A DNA stretch of 64,000 bases from Deltaproteobacteria bacterium (lineage in GTDB: Bacteria > Desulfobacterota > Binatia > UBA9968). The stretch lies in contig VBKE01000018.1 in the NCBI GenBank assembly GCA_005879605.1, positions 560 to 64,559 on the forward strand, in the 5' to 3' direction. Below the pieces are notes generated by a model, which was given only the letters and a program-made list of their open reading frames with translations, was not told the origin of the DNA and ran no database searches. The position numbers and the translations under genes are program-made. Positions 22,772-30,952 of this stretch are shown piece after piece (position 1 is the stretch's first letter; each line of letters opens with the position of its first letter).

Positions 22772-22936
22772 ATGGCATTAAGGATGGCAGACGAATCCCA
22801 AAAGCTGTTTAAAGAGCTAATTGAAGAATCTCGCAGGCTCATAAAAGAGAGCCAAAAGGTTATCGCACAAACCAAAAGACTCGTCGATGAACTGCGCCAG
22901 TTAAAGGCCGAGATCAAATCTTGGAAATCAAAATGA
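22772..22936 (+). CDS. Small coiled-coil protein
   Basis: 54 residues from the ATG at 22772: MALRMADESQKLFKELIEES, then RRLIKESQKVIAQTKRLVDE and LRQLKAEIKSWKSK. A single continuous amphipathic helix with a heptad pattern of Leu/Ile; no membrane segment. The ribosome-binding site is weak for every possible start (22730, 22772, 22784), so the exact N-terminus is open. Codon pattern and clean heptads support a real gene. Unknown role. Confidence 0.45.
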   Translation: MALRMADESQKLFKELIEESRRLIKESQKVIAQTKRLVDELRQLKAEIKSWKSK

Positions 22937-23016
22937 GTCACTACCTGATTTCTCCGCACCGTGCCCACAAGGTATGCTAAAGGCATAAGACGGTTGTCAG
23001 GTTTTTAGCGGATTCT

Positions 23017-23958
23017 TTATCCGTCTTCGTGAAGCCAATTGAGAATTCCGCGAATGCTGCCGGTCGCCAGGGCAATGCACGTATCCGCCGCGCCGTAATA
23101 CAGATGGATGGTGTCGCCATCGGACGCAAGGGTGTAGCCACAAGGAAAAACGACGTTGTCCACATCTCCGCGTCGCTCATACTGTTCTTCCGGGCCGAAG
23201 ATCCACTCGTCACCGCGTTTCAGGCAGCGTCCCGGCTCCTGCAAATCAAACAGCGCTAGACCCAGTCGGTAAATGCAACCCGCTGGTGTCTGCCGTACGC
23301 CGTGGTAAATCACCAGCCAACCTTGCGGAGTTTCGATGGGCGGTGACGAGAGGCCGATTTTATTCGCATCCCACCATCCGCCGCGCCGGGCTTCCAGCAT
23401 CAGCTTGTGGCTGCCCCAGTGCCGCAGATCGGGCGAATAGGACATCCACATGTGCGCGCCGGGAGCGCTGACCGGGCGATGGATCAAAGCCCACTGGCCG
23501 CCGATACGATGAGGAAACAAGGCAGCATCTTTATCTTCCGGCGCCATGATCATCCCATAGCGCTCGAAGTGCTCGAAATCTTTGGTGAGCGCAAGCGCTA
23601 CGCCGGGTCCGACACCAGAGTAGGCGGTATAAACGATGCCATACTTGCTTAATTCGGGGAGGTAGGTGATGCGCGGGTCTTCAATGCCCCACAGTTCCTC
23701 CGGAAAGTGTTCCGGGTCGGGCAATAGGGTGGACTGGGAGTCAATCTGCCAGCTATCCACACCGTTGGCGGAGCGGGCGACACACAAGTGGGAATGGCCG
23801 CGCCGATCCTCCACGCGGCACAGTAGCAGGGTGGTCCCATCCGGCAGCAATGTGGCGCCCGGGTTAAACACGCTATTGGCCGGATAGGGCCAAGCGGCGG
23901 GGGTCAAAATGGGATTGTGCGGATGACGGCGAAAGATTTCGGGGTGTCGGTTGCTCAC
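23017..23958 (-). CDS. GH130-family beta-mannoside phosphorylase-like protein
   Basis: 313 residues of a five-bladed beta-propeller. It begins with a GTG at 23958 that shares one base with the stop of the glycosyltransferase gene, with GGAGG ten bases upstream. Family motifs: NPILTPAAWPYPANSVFNPG, then GIEDPRIT holding the catalytic aspartate, KDAALFPHR with basic residues, and GWWDANKIGLSSPPI. Most GH130 enzymes phosphorolyse beta-mannosides to mannose 1-phosphate; a few are hydrolases. The conserved basic residues needed for phosphate favour phosphorolysis but were not traced one by one. Translational coupling to a glycosyltransferase suggests they make and recycle the same mannoside. Confidence 0.82.
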   Translation of the reverse strand: MSNRHPEIFRRHPHNPILTPAAWPYPANSVFNPGATLLPDGTTLLLCRVEDRRGHSHLCVARSANGVDSWQIDSQSTLLPDPEHFPEELWGIEDPRITYLPELSKYGIVYTAYSGVGPGVALALTKDFEHFERYGMIMAPEDKDAALFPHRIGGQWALIHRPVSAPGAHMWMSYSPDLRHWGSHKLMLEARRGGWWDANKIGLSSPPIETPQGWLVIYHGVRQTPAGCIYRLGLALFDLQEPGRCLKRGDEWIFGPEEQYERRGDVDNVVFPCGYTLASDGDTIHLYYGAADTCIALATGSIRGILNWLHEDG

Positions 23959-26249
23959 TAGGATTGTACCTCCACAGATGGAAGGGCATTGTCCGCCAGG
24001 CGCAGCTCCAGCAGGGCCTGGAGAAAGGCTAGCGTAGACTCCGCGCCTTGATTCTCGTTCGCGCGGTCGGGATGCAGACCGTCTCGACAACCACCTGTCA
24101 TCGGGTCATAAATGGGAAGGTTCAGATCATTGCGCCCAAGGAACCACTCGAAAGCCCGTCGAGCTTCCTTCCGCCAACGCTTGTCTCCCGTGATCCGGGC
24201 CGCTTCGAGGCAGGCGGATACCATGGCTTGCGCCTCCACCGGCTGTTGATCGAACCGCGCACGCTTACCGCCCTGCTGATAAAAACCGTTGGATCCGATG
24301 GGAACAAAATGACCCCCAGCCTCTTCAGCGCGCTGCAAGTCGGCCAGCCACATAAGCGACTCCAGCCCGGCCTCGGACATTGCTTTATTCGGCATCGATT
24401 GGCCGCACATGAGCAACGCATGTGGCAGCGCGGCGTTACAATAGGTCAGCACTTCTTCGTACCATCGCCATTGGTCCGAGCGATGGCTTTGATATAACGC
24501 CAGCAGCCGCCCGGACAATTCCTCCCGGACCTGGCCTGCCATGCGGTCGCCGGCAAACCGTTGTAGATACTCGTGGATGCCGATCAGCGAGAAGGCCCAC
24601 GCCCGCGGGCTGGTCGTGTCGAGAATGGCGGGCAAGGCCTGCTCGAATAACCAGCCGGCCATACTGTGTAAGGCCGGCGTGTTAGAGCGGCCCAACACTG
24701 TGCCCAAGGCGCACAGCGTGCGGCCGTGGCAATCGTCTGAGCCGCCAGCTTCCAGCCAGCGGCGCTGGTAATCCATAAAGTTGCGAAAGCGTCCGGTTTC
24801 AGCGTTGAACGCATACCAGACGAAGGCGAGATAACGGGAAGCCAATTCCAATGCCTCTCCGTTGCCGAGTTCCTCCAGAAGAGTGCTGACCATCAGAGCA
24901 CGGGCGTTGTCGTCAGTACAATACCCCTCGTGATAGTTGGGCACCGTGAAAATGGCGTGTTGCAACATGCCGGTCTCGTCCGCCATGTGGCGCAAGTGAT
25001 CGAGTTTGAGAGGGGGCAGATCGCCCGGATATGTGTCTAGCGCTTTGACTGTGAAGCCGGGCGGGGTGAAATGCCAGCGTTCAACTCGGGCGCGTTCAAA
25101 ACTCTTCATGTAGCGTCGCGCGACCTGCGGCCAGATCATCGTCCGCCCATGAAGATAGGCGCGCTTGCGCATCCCGTGACGCTTCGGCTCGTTGTCCAAC
25201 AGGTCAATCACTTGCTCGGCCAACGCCGCCGGATCGCGGAACGGCACCAGCGCACCCCGTTCTTCGGCTAGCATTTCTTCCGCATACCAATAGGGTGTCG
25301 AAATCACCGCCTTGCCCGCCCCCAGCGTGTAAGCCAGTGTGCCAGAGACGATTTGCGCCGGGTTGAGATAGGGCGTGATATAAATGTCCGCCGCGCCGAT
25401 GAAGTTAACGAGTTCCTCCAAACTGACAAATCGGTTGTAGAAGATCACCTGACCTTCCACGCCTTTTTCTTGAGCCATCCATTGTAAAGACAACCGATAA
25501 GTTTCGCCTTCGTGCCGCATGACGTGGGGATGGGTTGCGCCGACGACGATGTACACCACGTTTGGATATCGCGCCAAAATAGCGGGCAGAGCGGCGATGA
25601 CGTTTTCGATCCCTTTGTTCGCTGAGAGCAAGCCAAAGCTGAGTAAGACGATTTTACCCTCGACTCCAAACAGGTCTTTGTGAAAACTCGGGTCTACAAA
25701 CGGCACATCGGGAATGCCGTGTGGAATCAGATCAATCTTCTCCGGCAGCACATGATAGATCTCTTGCAAGAATTCAGCGCCGCGCTTACTCATGACGACC
25801 AACCGATCTGACAGCGCTGCGACTTCTTCCAACGCCCGCCGTTGATCTGGGTTGGGGTTCTGCAGAATGGTGTGCAAGGTCGTGACGATGGGCATGCGCA
25901 ATTCACGTAAGAGGGGCAAAATGTGACTGCCCGCGCGCCCACCGAAGATGCCATATTCGTGTTGCAGGCAGACGAGATCTACATTGTTGGTGTGCAAGAA
26001 GTCGGCGGCGCGGAGATAAGAGTCAATATCCTTCTCCGCCAGTTCAAATCGAACGCGCGCCGGATAGGCGTAGCCGGTCTCGATGTCGTTGACGGGCAAG
26101 GCAATACACGTTGTTCCACCGTATTCGGCAGCGATGGCCTCACACAAGTCGGTAGTGAACGTAGCAATACCGCACTGGCGCGGCAAATAATTGCCGATAA
26201 ACCCAATACGGCTGATCGTTGAAGTTGCATTGGTTGAGCTGTGTTCCAT
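23958..26249 (-). CDS. Glycosyltransferase (GT4) fused to an alpha/alpha-barrel domain
   Basis: 763 residues. Residues 10-400 form a GT-B fold: GFIGNYLPRQCGIATFTTDL at the start, HEYGIFGGRAG, KIDLIPHGIPDV, LLSFGLLSANKGIE and the donor-site region ITPYLNPAQIVSGTLAYTLG. Residues 420-755 are a helical six-hairpin domain (LDHLRHMADETGMLQHAIF, YCTDDNARALMVS, and near the end HPDRANENQGAESTLAFLQA) of the type found in glycosidases. So one chain may build and trim a glycan. AAGGAG precedes the ATG at 26249, nine bases apart, favouring it over the ATG three codons earlier. Coupled to the GH130 gene. Product probably a mannoside; not proven. Confidence 0.8.
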   Translation of the reverse strand: MEHSSTNATSTISRIGFIGNYLPRQCGIATFTTDLCEAIAAEYGGTTCIALPVNDIETGYAYPARVRFELAEKDIDSYLRAADFLHTNNVDLVCLQHEYGIFGGRAGSHILPLLRELRMPIVTTLHTILQNPNPDQRRALEEVAALSDRLVVMSKRGAEFLQEIYHVLPEKIDLIPHGIPDVPFVDPSFHKDLFGVEGKIVLLSFGLLSANKGIENVIAALPAILARYPNVVYIVVGATHPHVMRHEGETYRLSLQWMAQEKGVEGQVIFYNRFVSLEELVNFIGAADIYITPYLNPAQIVSGTLAYTLGAGKAVISTPYWYAEEMLAEERGALVPFRDPAALAEQVIDLLDNEPKRHGMRKRAYLHGRTMIWPQVARRYMKSFERARVERWHFTPPGFTVKALDTYPGDLPPLKLDHLRHMADETGMLQHAIFTVPNYHEGYCTDDNARALMVSTLLEELGNGEALELASRYLAFVWYAFNAETGRFRNFMDYQRRWLEAGGSDDCHGRTLCALGTVLGRSNTPALHSMAGWLFEQALPAILDTTSPRAWAFSLIGIHEYLQRFAGDRMAGQVREELSGRLLALYQSHRSDQWRWYEEVLTYCNAALPHALLMCGQSMPNKAMSEAGLESLMWLADLQRAEEAGGHFVPIGSNGFYQQGGKRARFDQQPVEAQAMVSACLEAARITGDKRWRKEARRAFEWFLGRNDLNLPIYDPMTGGCRDGLHPDRANENQGAESTLAFLQALLELRLADNALPSVEVQS

Positions 26250-26531
26250 GACAAACATCTCCTTCCGGGCAGTCGCTACTCGCCGTTTTCAGTTACTCGC
26301 TGGCCCATTAACAAAAAGAGGCGGGGTTACCTTAGGGACCGTCTCTGCGATGCTCGGTCAAGCGTGACTGGTGTATTCTATTTTGACGTGGGTATCGTTC
26401 CTGCGCTGATGACTATATCAGACGAGGTGGATAAAGATACTCCCTCCAAACTATTTTCCGAATGAAGCTTTAAGTGACGGGAAAGAGCTGTGTGTAACAA
26501 GCCCAGAGCCATCTCAAAAGATATATACCGA

Positions 26532-26888
26532 CTAGCGGGGCGACCTGATTTCCATTTCTAACCCGTTTGGATCTTTCACGAAGATCGTCGTGAGTTTTCC
26601 CGACGGGTCGCGATTTTCGCGGACGATCTGGGCGCCTTTTTCTCTGAAATCCTTGGCGACTTGTTCGACGTCGTCGGTGACGAAGCCGTAGTGATGCACG
26701 CCGACCTCGCCGGCTGACTCCATCAGCTGAATTGAAGGCGAGCCGGCAATCTTCATAAAGCAGAAGCCATAGCCCGCCGCGCCTTTTCTTATCGCCGTCG
26801 GCTGGCCGGCGAAGAATTTTTCATAAAACTTTATCGATTCGTTGATATCCTTGCAGTAGATCGCCACGTGCTCCAATTGATAATTCAT
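26532..26888 (-). CDS. VOC-family (glyoxalase-like) protein
   Basis: 118 residues, one vicinal-oxygen-chelate fold: YQLEHVAIYCKDINESIKFY with a metal-ligand histidine, GVHHYGFVTDDVEQVAKDF with a second, and DPNGLEMEIRSPR with the C-terminal Glu. Three metal ligands are in place, so it is probably a lyase, dioxygenase or isomerase on a small molecule. GGAGG lies four bases before the ATG at 26888, which sets the start. It is divergent from kaiC; 198 bases between carry the kaiC promoter. Confidence 0.8.
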   Translation of the reverse strand: MNYQLEHVAIYCKDINESIKFYEKFFAGQPTAIRKGAAGYGFCFMKIAGSPSIQLMESAGEVGVHHYGFVTDDVEQVAKDFREKGAQIVRENRDPSGKLTTIFVKDPNGLEMEIRSPR

Positions 26889-27004
26889 GGTTCCTCCTTC
26901 GTCTTTTCTTTGTAGCTGGAACCGCCGTGATCCGTCAAGCAAGGCGACCCATGGTGTCGCAAACCCGGAACATCGCGACGCGTCGACAAATTTTTGAAGC
27001 TTCC

Positions 27005-27033
27005 TTGACTTGGATATTTGGCAACCATAAAGT
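27005..27033 (+). promoter_or_regulatory. Sigma70-like promoter of the kai operon
   Basis: TTGACT (27005-27010), 17 bases, TAAAGT (27028-27033). Transcription would begin near 27040, so the inverted repeat at 27053 lies in the leader. Confidence 0.45.
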
Positions 27034-27052
27034 TAAACCAAGTTTGAAAAGT

Positions 27053-27068
27053 TGTCTCAAAAGAGACA
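27053..27068. promoter_or_regulatory. TGTC-N8-GACA palindrome upstream of kaiC (site 5)
   Basis: TGTCTCAAAAGAGACA, perfect arms of six bases, 18 bases before the kaiC ATG. It shares the 16-bp TGTC-N8-GACA frame of sites 1-4 but not their AATATT core. Position downstream of the promoter fits repression, or an RNA hairpin that covers the ribosome-binding region. Confidence 0.45.
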
Positions 27069-27086
27069 TACACTCGCGCGGAATCA

Positions 27087-28697
27087 ATGAACAGATCGAA
27101 TTACAGGAATCATCGCCGGGGACTCTCAAAGGCGCCTACCGGTATCCACGGCCTTGATGAAATTACATTCGGTGGGCTGCCGAAGGGTCGCACGACCTTG
27201 ATCTGCGGCAGCGCCGGCTGCGGCAAGACCATGCTTTCCATGGAGTTCCTCGTCAGGGGCGCCCTGCAATATAACGAACCGGGAGTTTTCATCGCCTTCG
27301 AAGAGACGGCCGAGGAATTGAACAAGAATGTCGCCTCACTGGGCTTTGATTTAGATGATTTGGTTAAGCGCAACAAATTGATCGTCGATTACATCCATCT
27401 CGACCGAAGCGAGATCGAAGAAACCGGCGACTACGATCTCGAGGGTTTGTTCTTGCGCCTCGGTCATGCGATCGACTCCATCGGCGCAAAACGGGTCGCC
27501 ATCGATACCATTGAGGCGATCTTTGCCGCATTCACCAATACCTTCATTCTTCGAAACGAGCTGCGCCGGCTGTTTCGCTGGCTCAAAGAAAAAGGCGTCA
27601 CCGCAATCATTACTGGCGAGCGGGGCACCGGAGCACTGACGCGCCATGGGCTGGAAGAGTACGTATCGGACTGCGTGATCCTCCTCGACCATCGCGTTAT
27701 AAACCAGATTTCCACCCGTCGGCTGCGAATTATCAAGTACCGCGGCTCTTCGCACGGCACTAATGAGTACCCGTTTCTAATCGATGCCGAGGGCCTCTCG
27801 GTCCTGCCGATCACCTCGCTCGGATTGAATCATGAGGTTAGCAACGAACGGATTTCGAGCGGTATCCCCCGTCTCGACGCCATGCTGGGTGGAAAAGGAT
27901 ACTATCGCGGTAGCAGCGTTTTGGTTTCAGGAACCGCAGGCACCGGGAAGAGCAGCGTGTGCGCTCATTTTGTCGACGCCGCGTGCCGGCGCCGGGAGCG
28001 CTCTCTCTACATTGCCTCCGAAGAATCCCCGAAGCAATTCATGCGTAACATGCGCTCCATCAGAATAAACTTGAATCCATGGGTCGAAAAGGGGCTGCTG
28101 CGGTTTCATGCACTGCGCTCCACTTTTTACAGCCTGGAGATGCATCTCGTGGTTTGGCATAAGATCATCAATGAATTTAAGCCCCGGGTAGTCGTGGTGG
28201 ATCCGATCAGTACCTTCATTTCCGAGGGCGATCCAAATGAAGTCAAGGCGATGCTCACGCGCCTGATCGATTTATTGAAAATGCGCCAGATTACCGGCAT
28301 GTTTACGAGCCTCACGTCTGGCGCGCATCACAATCTGGAGCAATCAGAGGTCGGCATCTCATCGATTATGGACACCTGGCTGTTGCTGCGCGATATCGAA
28401 ACGAACAGCGAGCGCAACCGCGGCTTATACGTGCTCAAGTCTCGCGGCATGGCCCATTCGAACCAGATCCGCGAGTTTTTGCTCACCGATGAGGGCATCG
28501 AGCTGGTCGACGTCTACGTCGGGCCGGGTGGAGTCTTGACAGGAACCGCTCGACAAGCCATGGAGACGCAGGAAAGAGCGACGGCGGCCAAGTGTCAACA
28601 AGAAAGGGAACGGATGCGGAGCACTCTCGCAACCAAACAAAAAACTTGGAAGCCAAAATTGCCGCTCTCAGAGCGGAATTTGAAAATGAAAAAATAG
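27087..28697 (+). CDS. kaiC: KaiC-like double-domain RecA ATPase
   Basis: 536 residues. The first domain has Walker A GSAGCGKT, catalytic Glu pair in IAFEETAEEL and Walker B AIDTIEAIF; the second has GTAGTGKSS, YIASEESPKQF and VVVDPISTF. At the autophosphorylation place of cyanobacterial KaiC (adjacent Ser-Thr) it has GISSIMDTW with two serines. The last 17 residues are out of frame: at the six-A run 28639-28644 the natural coiled-coil tail continues in the -1 frame to 28816, where its stop overlaps kaiB. Two kaiB genes and a kinase follow. No kaiA is present, as in most non-cyanobacterial systems, where KaiBC has been tied to stress fitness. Confidence 0.88.
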   Translation: MNRSNYRNHRRGLSKAPTGIHGLDEITFGGLPKGRTTLICGSAGCGKTMLSMEFLVRGALQYNEPGVFIAFEETAEELNKNVASLGFDLDDLVKRNKLIVDYIHLDRSEIEETGDYDLEGLFLRLGHAIDSIGAKRVAIDTIEAIFAAFTNTFILRNELRRLFRWLKEKGVTAIITGERGTGALTRHGLEEYVSDCVILLDHRVINQISTRRLRIIKYRGSSHGTNEYPFLIDAEGLSVLPITSLGLNHEVSNERISSGIPRLDAMLGGKGYYRGSSVLVSGTAGTGKSSVCAHFVDAACRRRERSLYIASEESPKQFMRNMRSIRINLNPWVEKGLLRFHALRSTFYSLEMHLVVWHKIINEFKPRVVVVDPISTFISEGDPNEVKAMLTRLIDLLKMRQITGMFTSLTSGAHHNLEQSEVGISSIMDTWLLLRDIETNSERNRGLYVLKSRGMAHSNQIREFLLTDEGIELVDVYVGPGGVLTGTARQAMETQERATAAKCQQERERMRSTLATKQKTWKPKLPLSERNLKMKK

Positions 28698-28816
28698 AAA
28701 TAGAGAAGACTCTTGCCGAAGACGAGCGTAGCGCAAAAACATTGGCGGAAAACAGGAAAACCTTAGCTCGACTGCGCAAAGCAGATCTGGCGCCCAACGG
28801 GAGGAAAAACCTATGA
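28639..28816 (+). other. Out-of-frame C-terminal coiled-coil tail of KaiC
   Basis: In the -1 frame after the A6 run the sequence reads KNLEAKIAALRAEFENEKIE, then [20 protein letters not shown] and a stop at 28816. This is the usual helical tail of KaiC-like proteins in environmental bacteria. Its TGA overlaps the kaiB ATG (ATGA), which supports it as the true end of the gene. It is reached either by -1 slippage on AAAAAA or by correcting a one-base deletion. Confidence 0.65.
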
Positions 28817-29115
28817 AGCCGTCCGCTCTGACAGTCGAGAAATCATGGAATCTTCGACTCTATATAGCCGGGCAGACACCTAAATCCATCACTGCACTCA
28901 CGAATCTCAAAAAAATCTGCGAGCAGCACCTCGCCAACCAGTACAACATCGAAATCATCGACCTCGTGCGCCATCCGGAGCTCGCGCGTAAAGATCAAAT
29001 TCTCGCGATTCCGACACTCGTCAGAAGTCTTCCGCCACCGCTCAAAAAAATCATTGGCGACCTCTCCAATAGCGAAAAAGTCTTGCTGGGTTTGGACATG
29101 GAACCAAGGGTGTAA
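28813..29115 (+). CDS. kaiB: KaiB-like protein, first copy
   Basis: 100 residues with the thioredoxin-like KaiB fold: [40 protein letters not shown], then [20 protein letters not shown] with the conserved cis-proline region. KaiB binds the CI ring of KaiC and, in cyanobacteria, a sensor kinase. The start overlaps the KaiC tail frame by four bases. The second kaiB begins one base after its stop. Confidence 0.88.
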   Translation: MKPSALTVEKSWNLRLYIAGQTPKSITALTNLKKICEQHLANQYNIEIIDLVRHPELARKDQILAIPTLVRSLPPPLKKIIGDLSNSEKVLLGLDMEPRV

Positions 29116-29116
29116 A

Positions 29117-29434
29117 ATGGCAAAGGATCCTTTCGATAACGCCGGATCGGCAAGGGCGGGATACGTTCTTCATCTTTACATTGCCGGAGCAACGTCGCGA
29201 TCGCGACGGGCCATCACGAACATCAAAGAAATTTGTGACGAACACTTGAAGGGCAAATACTATTTAGAGGTTATCGATATTTATCAAAACCCCGAAAATA
29301 TTGCTGAAGACAATGTGATTGCGGCGCCAACCCTTATCAAAAAAAACCCGCTTCCCGTGCGACGCTTTATCGGTGACCTTTCGGACACGGGTAAACTGAT
29401 GGATGGTCTCGCGATAAAAAAGAAGACCACTTAA
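29117..29434 (+). CDS. kaiB: KaiB-like protein, second copy
   Basis: 105 residues: YVLHLYIAGATSRSRRAITN, YYLEVIDIYQNPENIAEDNV, then AAPTLIKKNPLPVRRFIGDL. It is more similar to canonical KaiB around YIAG and APTLIKK than the first copy. The two copies have diverged a good deal, so this is not a recent duplication; one may bind KaiC and the other the kinase. I chose the ATG at 29117, next to the stop of the first copy. Confidence 0.88.
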   Translation: MAKDPFDNAGSARAGYVLHLYIAGATSRSRRAITNIKEICDEHLKGKYYLEVIDIYQNPENIAEDNVIAAPTLIKKNPLPVRRFIGDLSDTGKLMDGLAIKKKTT

Positions 29435-29443
29435 AACTCCAAC

Positions 29444-30679
29444 ATGGAAAACTCCGCACAAAACCTTCTGCAGGAACTCGATGAGCTGCGCGTCCGGCTT
29501 CAGGAAGCCGAAGAAACTCTGACGGCTATTCGCACCGGGGAAGTGGACGCGCTCGTGATCACGGGGCCCGCCGGGGAACAGGTCTTTACGCTCAAAGGCG
29601 CCGACCATCCCTACCGGATCATCGTCGAAGAGATGAGCGAGGCGGCGGTCACCTTGTCTCTGGACGGAACTATCCTTTATTGCAACGGCCGCTTTGGCGA
29701 ACTCGTCAAATATCCTTTGGAGCGCGTGATCGGCTCTTCATTTGGAGGTTTCGTGCCCGGAGAACATGAAGCTATTTTCCATGGGTGCCTCACCAGGAAA
29801 GAAAAGACCACAGCGGAAATTGGGCTTCAGGCAAGCGACGGCACGACAGTGCCGGTGTACATCTCGTGCAGTCGGGTAATGATCGATAACAACGATGCCG
29901 TTTGTTTGATTGCAACCGATAGGACCGAGCAAAAACGCCAGGAGGCTATTATCGCTGAGGAACGGCGCCTGGCCGAAGAAAAGTTGCGCGCGAACGATCG
30001 CCTGGCCGCTATGGGAATGACTGCCGCAGTTTTGGCCCATGAGATCGCCAATCCTCTAAATTGGATTTTCACGACCATCCAGCTGATGGAGATAGAGTCG
30101 ACGAAACTAAAGGATGTGGACAGTTCCTGGAAAACTCAGCTACAGGATATTCACAGCGAGATCGATCGGTTGAGTTCACTGCTGCGAGAATTTCGCTCAC
30201 TCGCTCGCCCTATGCAGTTGAATATTGCCCCTATCGATCCCGCGCATTTCATTGCTGAAGTAGAAAAACTCCTGGGGCCCGAACTGGACAGCGCGGGGGT
30301 TCGGATCGAGCATGACATTTCCAACGAACTATCAATCCTCAACACGGATCGAGAAAAGCTAAGGCAAATTTTCTTAAATATCTATAAAAATGCCATCGAA
30401 GCGATGCCTTCGGGCGGAAAATTAAAGGTCAAAATGCATCCTGAAGCCGAGAGCGTCATCATCGAAATCAGCGATACCGGCTCAGGCATTCCCGAAGGCG
30501 TGGATATTTTCGCACCGTTTGCCACCACCAAGGATAAAGGCACCGGGTTGGGTTTGATGATAGTGCGACAAATCGTGGCCGCCCATGATGGTTCGATTTC
30601 CTACAGCAGCAAGGCCGGCGAAGGGACGACCTTTCGTATTGTCCTGCCGCTTGTCCATAGCCACCCCACCACTCAATAG
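29444..30679 (+). CDS. PAS sensor histidine kinase of the kai operon
   Basis: 411 residues, soluble. An N-terminal coiled coil (LLQELDELRVRLQEAEETL), the GEVDALVI(T)GPAGEQVF motif that often precedes PAS domains, a PAS domain (residues 60-170), then a HisKA helix with the phospho-acceptor in VLAHEIANPLNW and a HATPase with N box (NIYKNAIEAM), DTGSGIPEG and GTGLGLMIV. No receiver domain is attached, so it needs a separate response regulator. It begins nine bases after kaiB2 and so is part of the operon, in the place held by SasA-type kinases in cyanobacteria. Confidence 0.87.
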   Translation: MENSAQNLLQELDELRVRLQEAEETLTAIRTGEVDALVITGPAGEQVFTLKGADHPYRIIVEEMSEAAVTLSLDGTILYCNGRFGELVKYPLERVIGSSFGGFVPGEHEAIFHGCLTRKEKTTAEIGLQASDGTTVPVYISCSRVMIDNNDAVCLIATDRTEQKRQEAIIAEERRLAEEKLRANDRLAAMGMTAAVLAHEIANPLNWIFTTIQLMEIESTKLKDVDSSWKTQLQDIHSEIDRLSSLLREFRSLARPMQLNIAPIDPAHFIAEVEKLLGPELDSAGVRIEHDISNELSILNTDREKLRQIFLNIYKNAIEAMPSGGKLKVKMHPEAESVIIEISDTGSGIPEGVDIFAPFATTKDKGTGLGLMIVRQIVAAHDGSISYSSKAGEGTTFRIVLPLVHSHPTTQ

Positions 30680-30808
30680 ACGCCGCCCGTCGGTCTGGCG
30701 ATCCAATGATCGCGGCAGCGGCGAAGATGTATCCTAACTGTCATTGCAATATTCCCCGGACACCTGATAATTCAACCGGAACAAACCAGAGCGGAAAGCA
30801 CGCACGCA

Positions 30809-30907
30809 ATGAAAAGATGGAAGGGGTTCACTGCCGGCGTATTTATCGGGTCGTTCGTCCTTGCGAGAATTTCGCTCGGCGCCGACGAGATCTTCGGGGC
30901 AAAATAA
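30809..30907 (+). CDS. Possible small exported peptide
   Basis: 32 residues: MKRWKGFTAGVFIGSFVLAR, then ISLGADEIFGAK. It looks like a signal peptide or membrane anchor with a very short mature part. GGAAAG lies upstream at fair spacing. It could be the remnant start of a larger exported protein. Otherwise the 273 bases between the kinase and the lipoprotein gene hold nothing clear. Confidence 0.25.
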   Translation: MKRWKGFTAGVFIGSFVLARISLGADEIFGAK

Positions 30908-30952
30908 ACCGCGGCGAGGCCTCTGGTTCGTCATTTAACGAACCCACGGAAC

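Noticed and set aside
26259-26465. Open frame on the plus strand ending in GVFYFDVGIVPALMTISDEV
   Set aside because: It starts inside the leader of the glycosyltransferase gene on the other strand and has no ribosome-binding site; composition of the first half is not protein-like.
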